Source of the DNA: Clostridium swellfunianum
GTDB lineage: Bacteria; Bacillota; Clostridia; Clostridiales; Clostridiaceae
Assembly (NCBI RefSeq): GCF_023656515.1
Contig: NZ_JAMOFV010000006.1
Location: forward strand, 3,084,036-3,148,035
Reading direction: 5' to 3'
Length of the DNA: 64,000 bases
A program made the position numbers and the translations under genes. The notes under the pieces are model-generated. The model saw only the letters and a program-made list of their open reading frames with translations. It did no database searches and was not told where the DNA came from. How positions within the stretch are numbered: position 1 is the stretch's first letter; the number at the start of each line of letters is the position of its first letter. Shown piece by piece: positions 47,813-56,632 of this stretch.

Positions 47813-47821
47813 CTTTAATCC

Positions 47822-47896
47822 AACATTATACCATGTTTTAATAACACCCTTCTATTTATAAAACTGCTTATATAAGTAAAATATAAGTATAAGTAA
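47822..47896 (+). promoter_or_regulatory. Conserved promoter/activator block, copy 2 (upstream of GH38 copy 4)
   Basis: The block starts AACATTATACCAT, has TTCTATTTATAAAA at 47850 and AGTAAAATATAA at 47875. These are the same elements at the same spacing as 32378-32452, with roughly three quarters of positions identical by eye. Other intergenic regions of the window do not show it. It is probably the binding region of the AraC protein encoded at 31520. A cre-like TGGAAACGATTTAT follows at 47949-47962. Confidence 0.7.
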
Positions 47897-47986
47897 TAGT
47901 GAGTATAAATAGAATTACAACTTAAAAACATACAGTGTTTATAAGTCTTGGAAACGATTTATAAAGTGGATAAAGGGAGAAGCGAC

Positions 47987-50413
47987 ATGAAAAACGACAG
48001 TAAAAAAACACTCCATATGATTGGCAATTCTCATATCGATCCAGTATGGCTTTGGAGATGGCAGGAAGGCTTCCAGGAAGTAAAGGCCACTTTTTCTTCT
48101 GCACTGGATAGGATGGGCGAATACCAAGAATTCAATTTTACAGCTAGCTCAGTTGCTTACTATAAATGGATAGAAGAAATAGCTCCTGAAATGTTTGAGA
48201 AAATCAAACAGAGGGTAAAAGAAGGTAGATGGCAAATAGTAGGAGGCTGGTTTGTTGAACCAGACTGCAATATTCCTAGTGGAGAGTCTTTTATTAGACA
48301 AGGGCTTTATTCACAAAGATACTTAAAGAAAACTTTTGGGGAGATGTGCAAGATAGGATACAACGTAGACAGTTTTGGTCACAATGCTATGCTCCCACAA
48401 ATACTAAAGAAGAGCGGGTTTGATTATTACTTGTTTATGAGACCTTCAGAAAATGAAAAGCATTTAGATAGTCCTCTTTTCCAGTGGAAAAGCGAGGATG
48501 GAAGCGAAGTAATAACCTGCAGACTTCCAGGTGAATATACTGCTTGGTTTAAGGAGCATTTGCTAAAGAATATAGAAAGAACCTTAGCTACTATGGAAAA
48601 CTACGATGAGATGCTTTGTTTCTACGGAGTTGGAAACCACGGCGGTGGACCTACAATACAGAATATAAACACTATTTTTGATCTGAAAAAAGATGAAAAC
48701 ATGCCCGATTTAATATTCTCAACAGTGGAGGATTTCTTTAATAAGATAGATAAAACAAAACTTCCTGTATACAAGGACGAAATGCAGCATCATTCAGTAG
48801 GTTGCTATTCAGCGGATTCTGAATTAAAGAGCTTAAATAGAAAAGCAGAAAATGTGCTTATGGTTACTGAGAAGCTTGTAGCCATGTCAAAAATGATTGG
48901 CTGGAACAAGAAATCAAATCAGGAAATTGAAAAAGCTTGGGAGCTGCTGCTGTTTAATCAATTCCATGATATTTTAGCAGGAACCTCCATAGAAGAAGCA
49001 AGAAACGATGCAGCTGCACAGTTAAATTCGGTAATTAATAAAGGAGAGGTTATAAGTAATACAGCTATTCAAGCTATTGCTAACAAAATAGATACCTCTG
49101 GAGAAGGCTATCCTTTAATTTTATTCAACACTAATTCATATGACTTCGATGAATGGGCTGATATCGAGATAGCTTGGGATTGCAAAAGGTCATTGACAAT
49201 AGTTGATGAGCTTGGGAATGAAGTGACCTATCAAAGGATTAAAACTTCTGCTGCCACTATAAATGTCAATTTTGGTGGAAGAAGAAGGCTTGTTTTCAAA
49301 GTCAGCATACCTGCTTTTGGCTATAGAGTTTATAGAATTTTTGATAGAGAGCCTTCAGTAACAAAAGAATCTATGAATATTTGTGATAATGTTCTTGAAA
49401 ATAAAAATATTAAAGTGATCTTCAGCAAAGAAACAGGAAATATATGCAGCATCTATGATAAGAAAAACAACTATGAGCTTCTAAAGGGAGAAGCTATTGC
49501 TAAGGTAATAAAGGATGAAAGCGACACTTGGGGTCATGGTGTAACTAAGTTCGATGAAGTTATAGGGCAATTCAAGGTCATCGATATTAAGATTGTAGAA
49601 ACAGGGTGTAACAGAACTACTATAAGAGTTACCTCAATCTATGGGGAATCCAAACTTGAGCAGTTTTACTACTTGTATGAAGATGCTGATTATATAGGGG
49701 TTAAAAATATCCTTAACTGGAATGAGAAGCACAAGATGCTGAAATTTTCTATGCCCATTAATGTTGAAGTCCCTAAGCTTGTTTGCGAGATACCTTACGG
49801 ATACTTAAATAGAGAATCTTATGAAGGACACGAAGAAATTGCGCACAGCTGGGTGAAAATAGAAGAAAAACATAAGAATTATGGTGTTGTTATAGCTAAC
49901 GACAGCAAGTATGCTTATGATATGACAGGCAATGTATATAACATGACTGTATGCAGAAGCCCTGTTTACGCTCATCATGATCCGGCACCAATAGAAGAAG
50001 GCATGAGCTATAGATATATGGATCAGGGAGAGCAAACTTTCTGTTATGTAATAAGCTTCGATGAGAAAGCTGGATATCAAAAGGCAAATAGATTATCAGA
50101 TATTATTAATATAGGATATGAGTACTTAATTGATACTTATCATAAAGGCGATATGAAAGCGCAGAGTAAGAGTTTAATTAATATAGACAAAAAGAACGTA
50201 GTAATTGAGGTTTTAAAAGAAGCAGAGGATATAGAAGGGTACATCTTAAGAATGTATGAAACTGAAGGAATTAAAACCAAAGTTCAGCTAGATATGAAGG
50301 TTTTAAATAAGAAATATGATTTGAGTTTTTTACCATGCGAAATAAAAACTTTATTGATTGCAGGTGAAGAACAAGATTATATATGCAGGGAAGTAAATAT
50401 GTTGGAAATTTAA
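47987..50413 (+). CDS. GH38 alpha-mannosidase, short form (copy 4)
   Basis: The protein has 808 residues, with His16/Asp18 in NSHIDPVWLWRW, nucleophile Asp128 in YNVDSFGHN and zinc His in LFNQFHDILAGTS. By eye it is closest to copies 1 and 2. It is cytoplasmic. The frame is open back to 47948, but GGGAGAAG before the ATG at 47987 and alignment with the paralogues fix the start. It opens the second operon, which continues to the right edge of the window. Confidence 0.93.
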   Translation: MKNDSKKTLHMIGNSHIDPVWLWRWQEGFQEVKATFSSALDRMGEYQEFNFTASSVAYYKWIEEIAPEMFEKIKQRVKEGRWQIVGGWFVEPDCNIPSGESFIRQGLYSQRYLKKTFGEMCKIGYNVDSFGHNAMLPQILKKSGFDYYLFMRPSENEKHLDSPLFQWKSEDGSEVITCRLPGEYTAWFKEHLLKNIERTLATMENYDEMLCFYGVGNHGGGPTIQNINTIFDLKKDENMPDLIFSTVEDFFNKIDKTKLPVYKDEMQHHSVGCYSADSELKSLNRKAENVLMVTEKLVAMSKMIGWNKKSNQEIEKAWELLLFNQFHDILAGTSIEEARNDAAAQLNSVINKGEVISNTAIQAIANKIDTSGEGYPLILFNTNSYDFDEWADIEIAWDCKRSLTIVDELGNEVTYQRIKTSAATINVNFGGRRRLVFKVSIPAFGYRVYRIFDREPSVTKESMNICDNVLENKNIKVIFSKETGNICSIYDKKNNYELLKGEAIAKVIKDESDTWGHGVTKFDEVIGQFKVIDIKIVETGCNRTTIRVTSIYGESKLEQFYYLYEDADYIGVKNILNWNEKHKMLKFSMPINVEVPKLVCEIPYGYLNRESYEGHEEIAHSWVKIEEKHKNYGVVIANDSKYAYDMTGNVYNMTVCRSPVYAHHDPAPIEEGMSYRYMDQGEQTFCYVISFDEKAGYQKANRLSDIINIGYEYLIDTYHKGDMKAQSKSLINIDKKNVVIEVLKEAEDIEGYILRMYETEGIKTKVQLDMKVLNKKYDLSFLPCEIKTLLIAGEEQDYICREVNMLEI

Positions 50414-50450
50414 AAAGTTATGAACTTAAGGAACGTAAGGAGAAATGACA

Positions 50451-52145
50451 ATGAGATTTGAAAATAATGATGTAATAAAAGTTAGTACTGAAAAGTACGA
50501 TTTGAATTTCTACAAGGATAAGCCCTATGTAGGAATAAGAAACAAAGAAGGAAAGCTTTTAATGGATTTATATCTTATGTCTTCCTGCCACACTTTAGAA
50601 GGCAGAGACATAGTTTCGAATATATCTGCTTGGGACTATGAAGAAAAGGGAGAAGAAATAATTTTTACTGCAAAATCTGACAGTGCAATTTGGAAAAATA
50701 AAATTTACAAGCTTGTTTGTAAGGAAGACAGAGTTGAATATGGCTTCGAGGTTGAGGGAGAAGGAAGCATAGACGAGGCTGAATACTTCAGCGGTTACTT
50801 TACTGGAAGCCTTAGATGGGCGAGCGGAAGATTTTATTCAGGCTTTGCTGTAGATAAAATTTTCAATCCTGAGCCAGACTGCAAAGAAGTATTTTATTCT
50901 TCGCCAAGTGAAACAGTAGCAATAGACTTAACAGGAGTTCCGATTTACGGAAAGGATGACTGGTTCTTTACTCCACCACCATTTTCTTTTGTAGGCATAA
51001 AGGAAGATGTAAAGTTCACTATGGGAATTAAGGCTGAAGCAGGAAAATGGGGCTTTACAGAGTTTATCTACAAAGGTGGAAAGGGTTCTTATCTAAGTTT
51101 ATCCTACGAAGGGCATACAAAAGTAAGAGGAAGATATGAACTTCCACAAATGGTGTTTATCTTTGGAGAAGATGAGTACGAGCTGTTAAAAACCTACAGC
51201 GATTTAAACAGAGTCAATAGAGAAAGCTATGAGCAACCAAGCTGGTGGAAGAAGCCTATTTTCTGCGGCTGGGGAGCACAATGCGCTATTGGAGCTAAGA
51301 CTGGCGAGTTTGCACCTAAGCTAGCTACAGAATCAAACTACTATGGATTCTTAAAAAAGATTAAAGAAATTGAGTTAAACCCTGGCATAATCGTTATTGA
51401 TGATAAATGGCAGAAGAGCTACGGGTTAAATGACGTAGATACAGAAAAGTGGCCAGATATGAAGAGCTTTATAAAAGAAGTTCACAACAGTGGCAGAAAG
51501 CTTTTATTATGGCTTAAGGCTTGGGATCCAGAAGGCATTCCAGAAGAATTATGCATAAGAGATTTCAAAGGAAACAAATTAGCTGTTGACCCAACTAATC
51601 CAAAATATGAAGAAATTTTTAGAGCTTCCATAAGAAATATGTTATCTGAAGAAGGCTTGGATGCTGATGGCTTCAAGATAGATTTTACAGCAAGAATTCC
51701 TTCAGGTGCTTACTGTAAAACCTACGAAAATGTATGGGGCCTAGAGCTTATGAAAAAGTATTTAGGCATCATATACACAGAAGCAAAGAAGGTAAAAAAG
51801 GATGCATTGGTTATGAGCCATACGCCAAACCCATACCTGGAAGATGTTACAGATATGATAAGACTTAACGATGTTAATACTGCAACAGACATAAACAGCG
51901 CAATGCTTCATAGAGCAAGAGTTGCAAAAGCTGCATGTCCTAACTTAGTTATAGATACAGACAACTGGCCAATGCCAAATAAGCAAGCTTGGTTAGATTA
52001 TGTTAAGCTTCAGCCTGAACTTGGTGTTCCATCACTGTATTATCTTGATATGATAGATAATTCAAAGGAAGACATTACAGAGGAAGACTACAAGGTTATA
52101 AGAAAAGCTTGGGATGCCTTTGAAAGAGGTGAAAAGTATGAGTAA
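50451..52145 (+). CDS. GH-D clan (GH36/GH31-like) glycoside hydrolase
   Basis: The protein has 564 residues with no signal peptide. An N-terminal beta-sandwich (about 1-250) is followed by a TIM barrel with IIVIDDKWQKSYG, WPDMKSFIKEVHNSGRKLLLWLKAW, a nucleophile-type Asp411 in DGFKIDF and a possible acid/base Asp502 or Asp504 in VIDTDNWPM. The K-I-D-F nucleophile strand and W-P-D-M turn fit alpha-galactosidase-like GH36/GH31 enzymes, but I cannot fix the subfamily. ATG 50451 is preferred over 50445 by spacing from AAGGAG. It overlaps the next gene by 8 bases. Confidence 0.75.
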   Translation: MRFENNDVIKVSTEKYDLNFYKDKPYVGIRNKEGKLLMDLYLMSSCHTLEGRDIVSNISAWDYEEKGEEIIFTAKSDSAIWKNKIYKLVCKEDRVEYGFEVEGEGSIDEAEYFSGYFTGSLRWASGRFYSGFAVDKIFNPEPDCKEVFYSSPSETVAIDLTGVPIYGKDDWFFTPPPFSFVGIKEDVKFTMGIKAEAGKWGFTEFIYKGGKGSYLSLSYEGHTKVRGRYELPQMVFIFGEDEYELLKTYSDLNRVNRESYEQPSWWKKPIFCGWGAQCAIGAKTGEFAPKLATESNYYGFLKKIKEIELNPGIIVIDDKWQKSYGLNDVDTEKWPDMKSFIKEVHNSGRKLLLWLKAWDPEGIPEELCIRDFKGNKLAVDPTNPKYEEIFRASIRNMLSEEGLDADGFKIDFTARIPSGAYCKTYENVWGLELMKKYLGIIYTEAKKVKKDALVMSHTPNPYLEDVTDMIRLNDVNTATDINSAMLHRARVAKAACPNLVIDTDNWPMPNKQAWLDYVKLQPELGVPSLYYLDMIDNSKEDITEEDYKVIRKAWDAFERGEKYE

Positions 52146-52797
52146 AAAATTAGCTGTAATTCATACCACTCCAGTTACTATAGGGGTGTTAATGAATATA
52201 GCTTCCGAATTAAATATAGATTGCGAAATAGTAAATGTGCTTGATGATAGCATTTTACCTGAAATAAATTCTATCGGTTATATACCAGAGGATGTAAAGT
52301 ACAGATTCAACAACTACTTAGTCAATGCTGCAACATTAAAGCCAGATGCAATTTTATGCGCTTGTTCTTCTATAGGAGAGCTTGTTGACTTAGGCAAGGA
52401 TTTAGTAAAGGTTCCAGTGCTTAGAATAGATGAGCCAATGGCTAAAATAGCTGTTGAAAGTGGAAATAAAATTGGAGTGGCAGCTACCTTAGCTTCCACT
52501 CTAGGCCCAACTTCAAGCCTTGTTCTTAACAAAGCAAAGGAAGCAGGAAAAGAAGTACGAATTGATAAATTGCTTATTGAAGGAGTTGGAAGCCTTTTAA
52601 ACGAAGGTAAGGAAGAAGAATACGATAAAATTGTTTCACAAAAACTTATAGAACTTTTAAGAAGCAATGACATTGTAGTATTGGCTCAAGCTTCAATGGC
52701 AAGAGCTGTAAAGCTTATTCCAGAAGAGCTTAAGGAAAAATTCCTTATAAGCCCTTATACAGGTATGGAGGCTGTTAAAAGAGTATTGGGGGAATAA
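52138..52797 (+). CDS. Asp/Glu-racemase-superfamily protein lacking the second cysteine
   Basis: The protein has 219 residues. The first half has the racemase-type Cys loop AILCACSSIGE (Cys74/Cys76) and GVAATLASTLGPTSSLV. The position of the second catalytic Cys reads VVLAQASMARA, with no Cys. Two-base racemization is therefore unlikely; family members with one Cys include decarboxylases and isomerases. It overlaps the GH-D gene and sits 3 bases before an FGGY kinase, so it probably acts on the same released metabolite. ATG 52138 follows AGAGGTGA. Confidence 0.75.
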   Translation: MSKKLAVIHTTPVTIGVLMNIASELNIDCEIVNVLDDSILPEINSIGYIPEDVKYRFNNYLVNAATLKPDAILCACSSIGELVDLGKDLVKVPVLRIDEPMAKIAVESGNKIGVAATLASTLGPTSSLVLNKAKEAGKEVRIDKLLIEGVGSLLNEGKEEEYDKIVSQKLIELLRSNDIVVLAQASMARAVKLIPEELKEKFLISPYTGMEAVKRVLGE

Positions 52798-52800
52798 ATT

Positions 52801-54273
52801 ATGCTTTTATTAGGATTGGACATAGGAACCACTCATATTAAAGCGGCCGTAGTAAATGAAAACTTGGAACTTACGGCTCTTCATATTGAAGACAATAACT
52901 CAGTTAATATAGAAGGCAAAGGCCAGGTCTATTTAGCAGAGGATTTATGGAGTATTGCATTAAGATGCATAAAGGAAGCAATTAAAACTATTAATCCTCT
53001 CGAGATAACTGCCATTTCAGTTTCCAGTATGGCTGAGGCTGGAGTTCCTTTAAGTGCAGATAAACAACCTCTGTATCCTGTAATCCCTTGGAATGACATG
53101 AGAGCTAAAGAACAGATGGATAGGCTCAAAAAGGAATTAGGCGGCTACGAAATATATAAAAAGACAGGTCTTATTGCCCACCCAAAACACAGCATAGCAA
53201 GACTTATGTGGCTTAGAGAAAATGAAAAAGAACTGTATGAGAAAACAGAGTATTGGCTATCCGTAGGTGATTACATAATTTTTAAGCTAAGCGGAGAGAT
53301 AGTCACAGACAGTACACTAGCTTGCAGAACTATGCTTTATAACATAAGTGAAAAAGCGTGGGATAAGGATTTAGTGAGCTATTTGGGAACTAAGGATATA
53401 CTTCCAAGAGTGCTTGAACCGGGAAAACCAGCCGGTACTTTGCTTAAGGAAATAGCTGAGGAAACTGGAATATCAAAAGCTACGGTGATAGTTGCTGGAG
53501 CACATGACCATATATGTGCAGCCATGGCCTTGGGAATAAAAGATGAGGATGAAATTCTGGATTCCATGGGTACTTCAGAAGTGTTCGTTGGAAGAGAGGA
53601 TGAACCTGTTTTAACTGAGGAATTCTACAACTTGGGCTTTAACCAAGGTGCTTTTCCAGGAGGAGGCTATTACTGGATGACTAGTACTCCAGCTTCTGGA
53701 GGTTCTATCGAGTGGCTTAGAAAAATAATATCCATCGACAGAGAAATTCCGTACAACTTCTTTGATAATGGAAAGAAAATAGATGAGCTTTCAAAAGTAA
53801 TATACATGCCTTACTTAAGTGGAAGCGGTACTCCCCATGTAGATCCTTTAAGAAGAGGATGCTTTATTGGACTATCGACAGATACGGATGTGTTTGATTT
53901 GATAAAAGCCATATACGAAGGTGTTTCCTACGAAGGCAAATGGGTAATTGATACACTTGAGCGTCTTAAGGGAAAAAAGATAAATAAGATAAAAGCAGTT
54001 GGCGGAAGTACAAAGAATTCAACTTGGATGAAGGTTAAGTGCAATATATTAAACAAAAAACTTCTTTTATCCTCAATGGATGAAGCTTCTGCTGTAGGTG
54101 CTGCAGTGCTGGCAGGTATAGGTATAAAAGCCTTAGCTAATATAAAAAACAGTACTGCACTAAAGCAGGAATTAAACCCGGACAGCGAGCTTATTTCACT
54201 CTATGAAAAGGGTTATGAAAGATATAAAAACAAATTTGAAGATATAGAAAATGTAATAAGAATGGAGGTTTAA
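52801..54273 (+). CDS. FGGY-family carbohydrate kinase
   Basis: The protein has 490 residues. It has the N-terminal phosphate loop LGLDIGTTHIKAAVV, IPWNDMRA, the catalytic Asp in VAGAHDHICAAMALG (about residue 235), MGTSEVFVG, and KAVGGSTKNSTWMKVKCNIL at the FGGY signature. It is not close to XylB in this window and is of unknown sugar specificity. With an aldolase and a DUF1537 kinase downstream, it probably phosphorylates a keto-sugar or polyol before cleavage. The stop codon lies inside a perfect hairpin (54268-54292). Confidence 0.87.
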   Translation: MLLLGLDIGTTHIKAAVVNENLELTALHIEDNNSVNIEGKGQVYLAEDLWSIALRCIKEAIKTINPLEITAISVSSMAEAGVPLSADKQPLYPVIPWNDMRAKEQMDRLKKELGGYEIYKKTGLIAHPKHSIARLMWLRENEKELYEKTEYWLSVGDYIIFKLSGEIVTDSTLACRTMLYNISEKAWDKDLVSYLGTKDILPRVLEPGKPAGTLLKEIAEETGISKATVIVAGAHDHICAAMALGIKDEDEILDSMGTSEVFVGREDEPVLTEEFYNLGFNQGAFPGGGYYWMTSTPASGGSIEWLRKIISIDREIPYNFFDNGKKIDELSKVIYMPYLSGSGTPHVDPLRRGCFIGLSTDTDVFDLIKAIYEGVSYEGKWVIDTLERLKGKKINKIKAVGGSTKNSTWMKVKCNILNKKLLLSSMDEASAVGAAVLAGIGIKALANIKNSTALKQELNPDSELISLYEKGYERYKNKFEDIENVIRMEV

Positions 54274-54354
54274 GTCCTAAATGGACTTAAACGAGCAATT
54301 AGCAAGCGGGAGCGAGTAATCTTTAATTGCTCAGTGCTTCCGACTACAAGGAGG
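54264..54354 (+). promoter_or_regulatory. Double-hairpin leader before the aldolase gene (possible divergent member of the leader family)
   Basis: GGAGG (54264-54268) runs into a perfect 10-bp hairpin with a 5-nt loop (54268-54292). A second hairpin with arms GAGCAATTA (54293-54301) / TAATTGCTC (54324-54332) follows, then exactly 22 nt ending in CTACAAGGAGG. The GGAGG-hairpin-22 nt-GGAGG layout recalls the elements at 42000 and 59800, with a larger stem region. Confidence 0.45.
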
Positions 54355-54360
54355 AATAGT

Positions 54361-55248
54361 ATGAAACTAATGGGATTAAATAAAATGCTCCCTATAGCAC
54401 AAGCTAAGGGATATGGAGTGGGATCCTTCTCAGCAAGAAACACTTTTCTTATTAAATATGTGCTTATGGCAGCTGAAGAATTAAATTCACCTGTTATAGT
54501 TCAAATGTCTGCAAATGAATTCAGATGGTTTGAAGTAAGTGCTACTGAGTTTGGAGAAGCTTTCCACAAGGTTAAAGATCAATTCAGCATAGTTGCTGGC
54601 TTACACTTAGACCATACAAAAGATATAAACGTAATAAAAGAGGCAATTGATGCAGGCTTTACTTCGGTTATGATAGATGCTTCAGACAAAGACTTGGATA
54701 AAAATATTGAGATAACTAAAGAAGTAGTTGAGTATGCTCATGCAAAGGGTGTTTCTGTAGAAGCAGAACTTGGAAGAATAGGCGCAACAGATAAGCTAGA
54801 AACTGATAGCGATGATGAATTCTACACAATACCTGAAGAAGCAAAAAGATTTGTTGAGGAAACAGGAGTAGATGCTTTAGCTGTTTCTATTGGCACAGCT
54901 CACGGTGTTTATGCTGTAAAAGACCCTAAAATAGATTTTGACAGACTAAAGGAAATAAGAAGCCTTGTTAAGACTCCATTGGTACTTCATGGAGGTTCAG
55001 GACTTCCAATAGAAACTATAAAAAATTCAATAAACATACCTGAAGGCGGAGTAAGCAAGATAAATATTGCTACTGATTTAGAATTAGTTTTTCTTAAAGC
55101 TTTGGGTAAGGAAAAGAGATTATTAAACAAGGAAATCTGGCAGCTAGATGCTGAACTATTAGAAAAGGCTGGTATGGCAGTTAAAGAAGAAGTTAAGAAA
55201 AAAATTCAAGAATACTTAGGAAGTGCAGATAAGTCAGCAGACTTTTAA
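54361..55248 (+). CDS. Class II fructose/tagatose-bisphosphate aldolase-family protein
   Basis: The protein has 295 residues. The class II zinc ligands are visible: the H-x-D-H set in GLHLDHTKD, His in SIGTAHGVY and His in LVLHGGSGLP, with NIATDLEL near the phosphate site. It resembles FbaA/GatY/KbaY proteins and would cleave a ketose bisphosphate or related phosphate. Its place between an FGGY kinase and a DUF1537 kinase suggests a dedicated catabolic aldolase rather than the glycolytic one. A longer frame from 54334 exists, but AAGGAGG at 54348-54354 sets the start at 54361. Confidence 0.88.
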   Translation: MKLMGLNKMLPIAQAKGYGVGSFSARNTFLIKYVLMAAEELNSPVIVQMSANEFRWFEVSATEFGEAFHKVKDQFSIVAGLHLDHTKDINVIKEAIDAGFTSVMIDASDKDLDKNIEITKEVVEYAHAKGVSVEAELGRIGATDKLETDSDDEFYTIPEEAKRFVEETGVDALAVSIGTAHGVYAVKDPKIDFDRLKEIRSLVKTPLVLHGGSGLPIETIKNSINIPEGGVSKINIATDLELVFLKALGKEKRLLNKEIWQLDAELLEKAGMAVKEEVKKKIQEYLGSADKSADF

Positions 55249-55285
55249 CAAGACTATATTTACTTCATAAGAGGCGGTGGAGAGG

Positions 55286-56602
55286 TTGAGGAAGCTAATA
55301 GGTGTAGTAGCAGACGATATTACAGGTGGAAATGATATAGGAATAATGTTTGCTAAAAATGGTTTGGTAACAGAGGTGTACAGATATCAGAAGGATATGG
55401 AGTTTGAAGCTTCTGGAGATGTGGATGTAATAATAATAGATACAGACAGTAGATTTGATAAACCAGAGGTGGCCGCAGAAAAGGTATATAATTCCACCAA
55501 GAGCCTGATGAAGATACCTTGCGATATGTATTTTAACAAGACCTGCTCAGTGTTTAGAGGAAATATAGGTGTAGAGTTTGATGCAATGCAGGAGGCTTTA
55601 GGAATAAACAAATCAGTTGTAATCCTTGGCTTCCCTGCTAATGGCAGGGCAACTAAGAATGGTCTTCACTATGTAAATGGAGTTCTTCTTGAAAATTCTC
55701 AGTTTGCAAATGATCCTATACACCCTATGAAGGAATCAAATCTTGTTAAGATTTTAGGAGCACAAACTGATAAGCCAGTTGGTTTTATTCCTTACGACAT
55801 TGTTAAGCAGGGCAAAGAAGCACTGAAAATTAATATAGAAGAAATGAAAAAAGAGTATTCATATATTATTTTGGATGTAATAGGACAGGAAGACCTAAGA
55901 ATAATTGCAGAGTCAGTAAAGGATGAAATAAATCTTTGCGGAAGCTCAGCAATTGCTGAGGAGCTGCCAAAGGCTTTTGGAAATTCTAAAGAACTTAAGC
56001 TTGAAGAGGGAGTTTACAGCAGCATTGATAAAAACGGAGTATTAACCTTAGCGGGTAGTTTAACTCCGCAAACTTTAGAACAGATAAATTACCTTAAAGA
56101 AGTTGGGGTTGAGACAATAGAGTTTGATACTTTAATTATTTATGATGAAGAGGATTATGCGAAAGCTATAAAGGAAATTGCAGCAATAGCAATTAAAACT
56201 GTCAGCCAAGGTAAAGATATTCTGATACATACCTCAAATGACAGAGAGGTAATTAGAAAAACTAAAGAGTTTGGTTATCAGCTTGGGCTAAAAGACAATG
56301 AAATAGGAAAGAAAATATCAGCTGCGCTTACAGCTATAGTTGAAGAAGTTTACAAGGCAACGGGGCTTAGAAAAATTGTTGTTGCTGGGGGAGATACCTC
56401 TGAGGCTGTAAGCGAAGGCCTTAATATTGAAAAGATGAGAATAATAGAGGAAATTGAACCAGGTCTTCCAAATATGTTTGGCTATAACTCAAATGAAAGA
56501 CTTCTAATGGTATTGAAATCAGGAAGTTTTGGAACCAAAGAGTTTTTAAAGAAGGCTATAGACAACTTAAAGTTCTTAGAAGAAAGACTTTGTAGAAGAT
56601 AA
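55286..56602 (+). CDS. DUF1537 four-carbon acid sugar kinase family protein
   Basis: The protein has 438 residues. The N-terminal substrate domain starts MRKLIGVVADDITGGNDIG, and the C-terminal ATP-binding domain has IVVAGGDTSEAVS and GLPNMFGYN. Characterised relatives (DtnK, DenK, OtnK types) phosphorylate threonate, erythronate or 2-keto-tetronate. It follows a class II aldolase, as in acid-sugar operons, but no PdxA2-like dehydrogenase is present, so the substrate is open. The start is uncertain: GTG 55277 or TTG 55286. TTG is better spaced from GGCGGTG and matches the family N-terminus. Confidence 0.87.
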   Translation: MRKLIGVVADDITGGNDIGIMFAKNGLVTEVYRYQKDMEFEASGDVDVIIIDTDSRFDKPEVAAEKVYNSTKSLMKIPCDMYFNKTCSVFRGNIGVEFDAMQEALGINKSVVILGFPANGRATKNGLHYVNGVLLENSQFANDPIHPMKESNLVKILGAQTDKPVGFIPYDIVKQGKEALKINIEEMKKEYSYIILDVIGQEDLRIIAESVKDEINLCGSSAIAEELPKAFGNSKELKLEEGVYSSIDKNGVLTLAGSLTPQTLEQINYLKEVGVETIEFDTLIIYDEEDYAKAIKEIAAIAIKTVSQGKDILIHTSNDREVIRKTKEFGYQLGLKDNEIGKKISAALTAIVEEVYKATGLRKIVVAGGDTSEAVSEGLNIEKMRIIEEIEPGLPNMFGYNSNERLLMVLKSGSFGTKEFLKKAIDNLKFLEERLCRR

Positions 56603-56632
56603 ATGCAGCATTAGCTTTAAGGAGATGATTTA

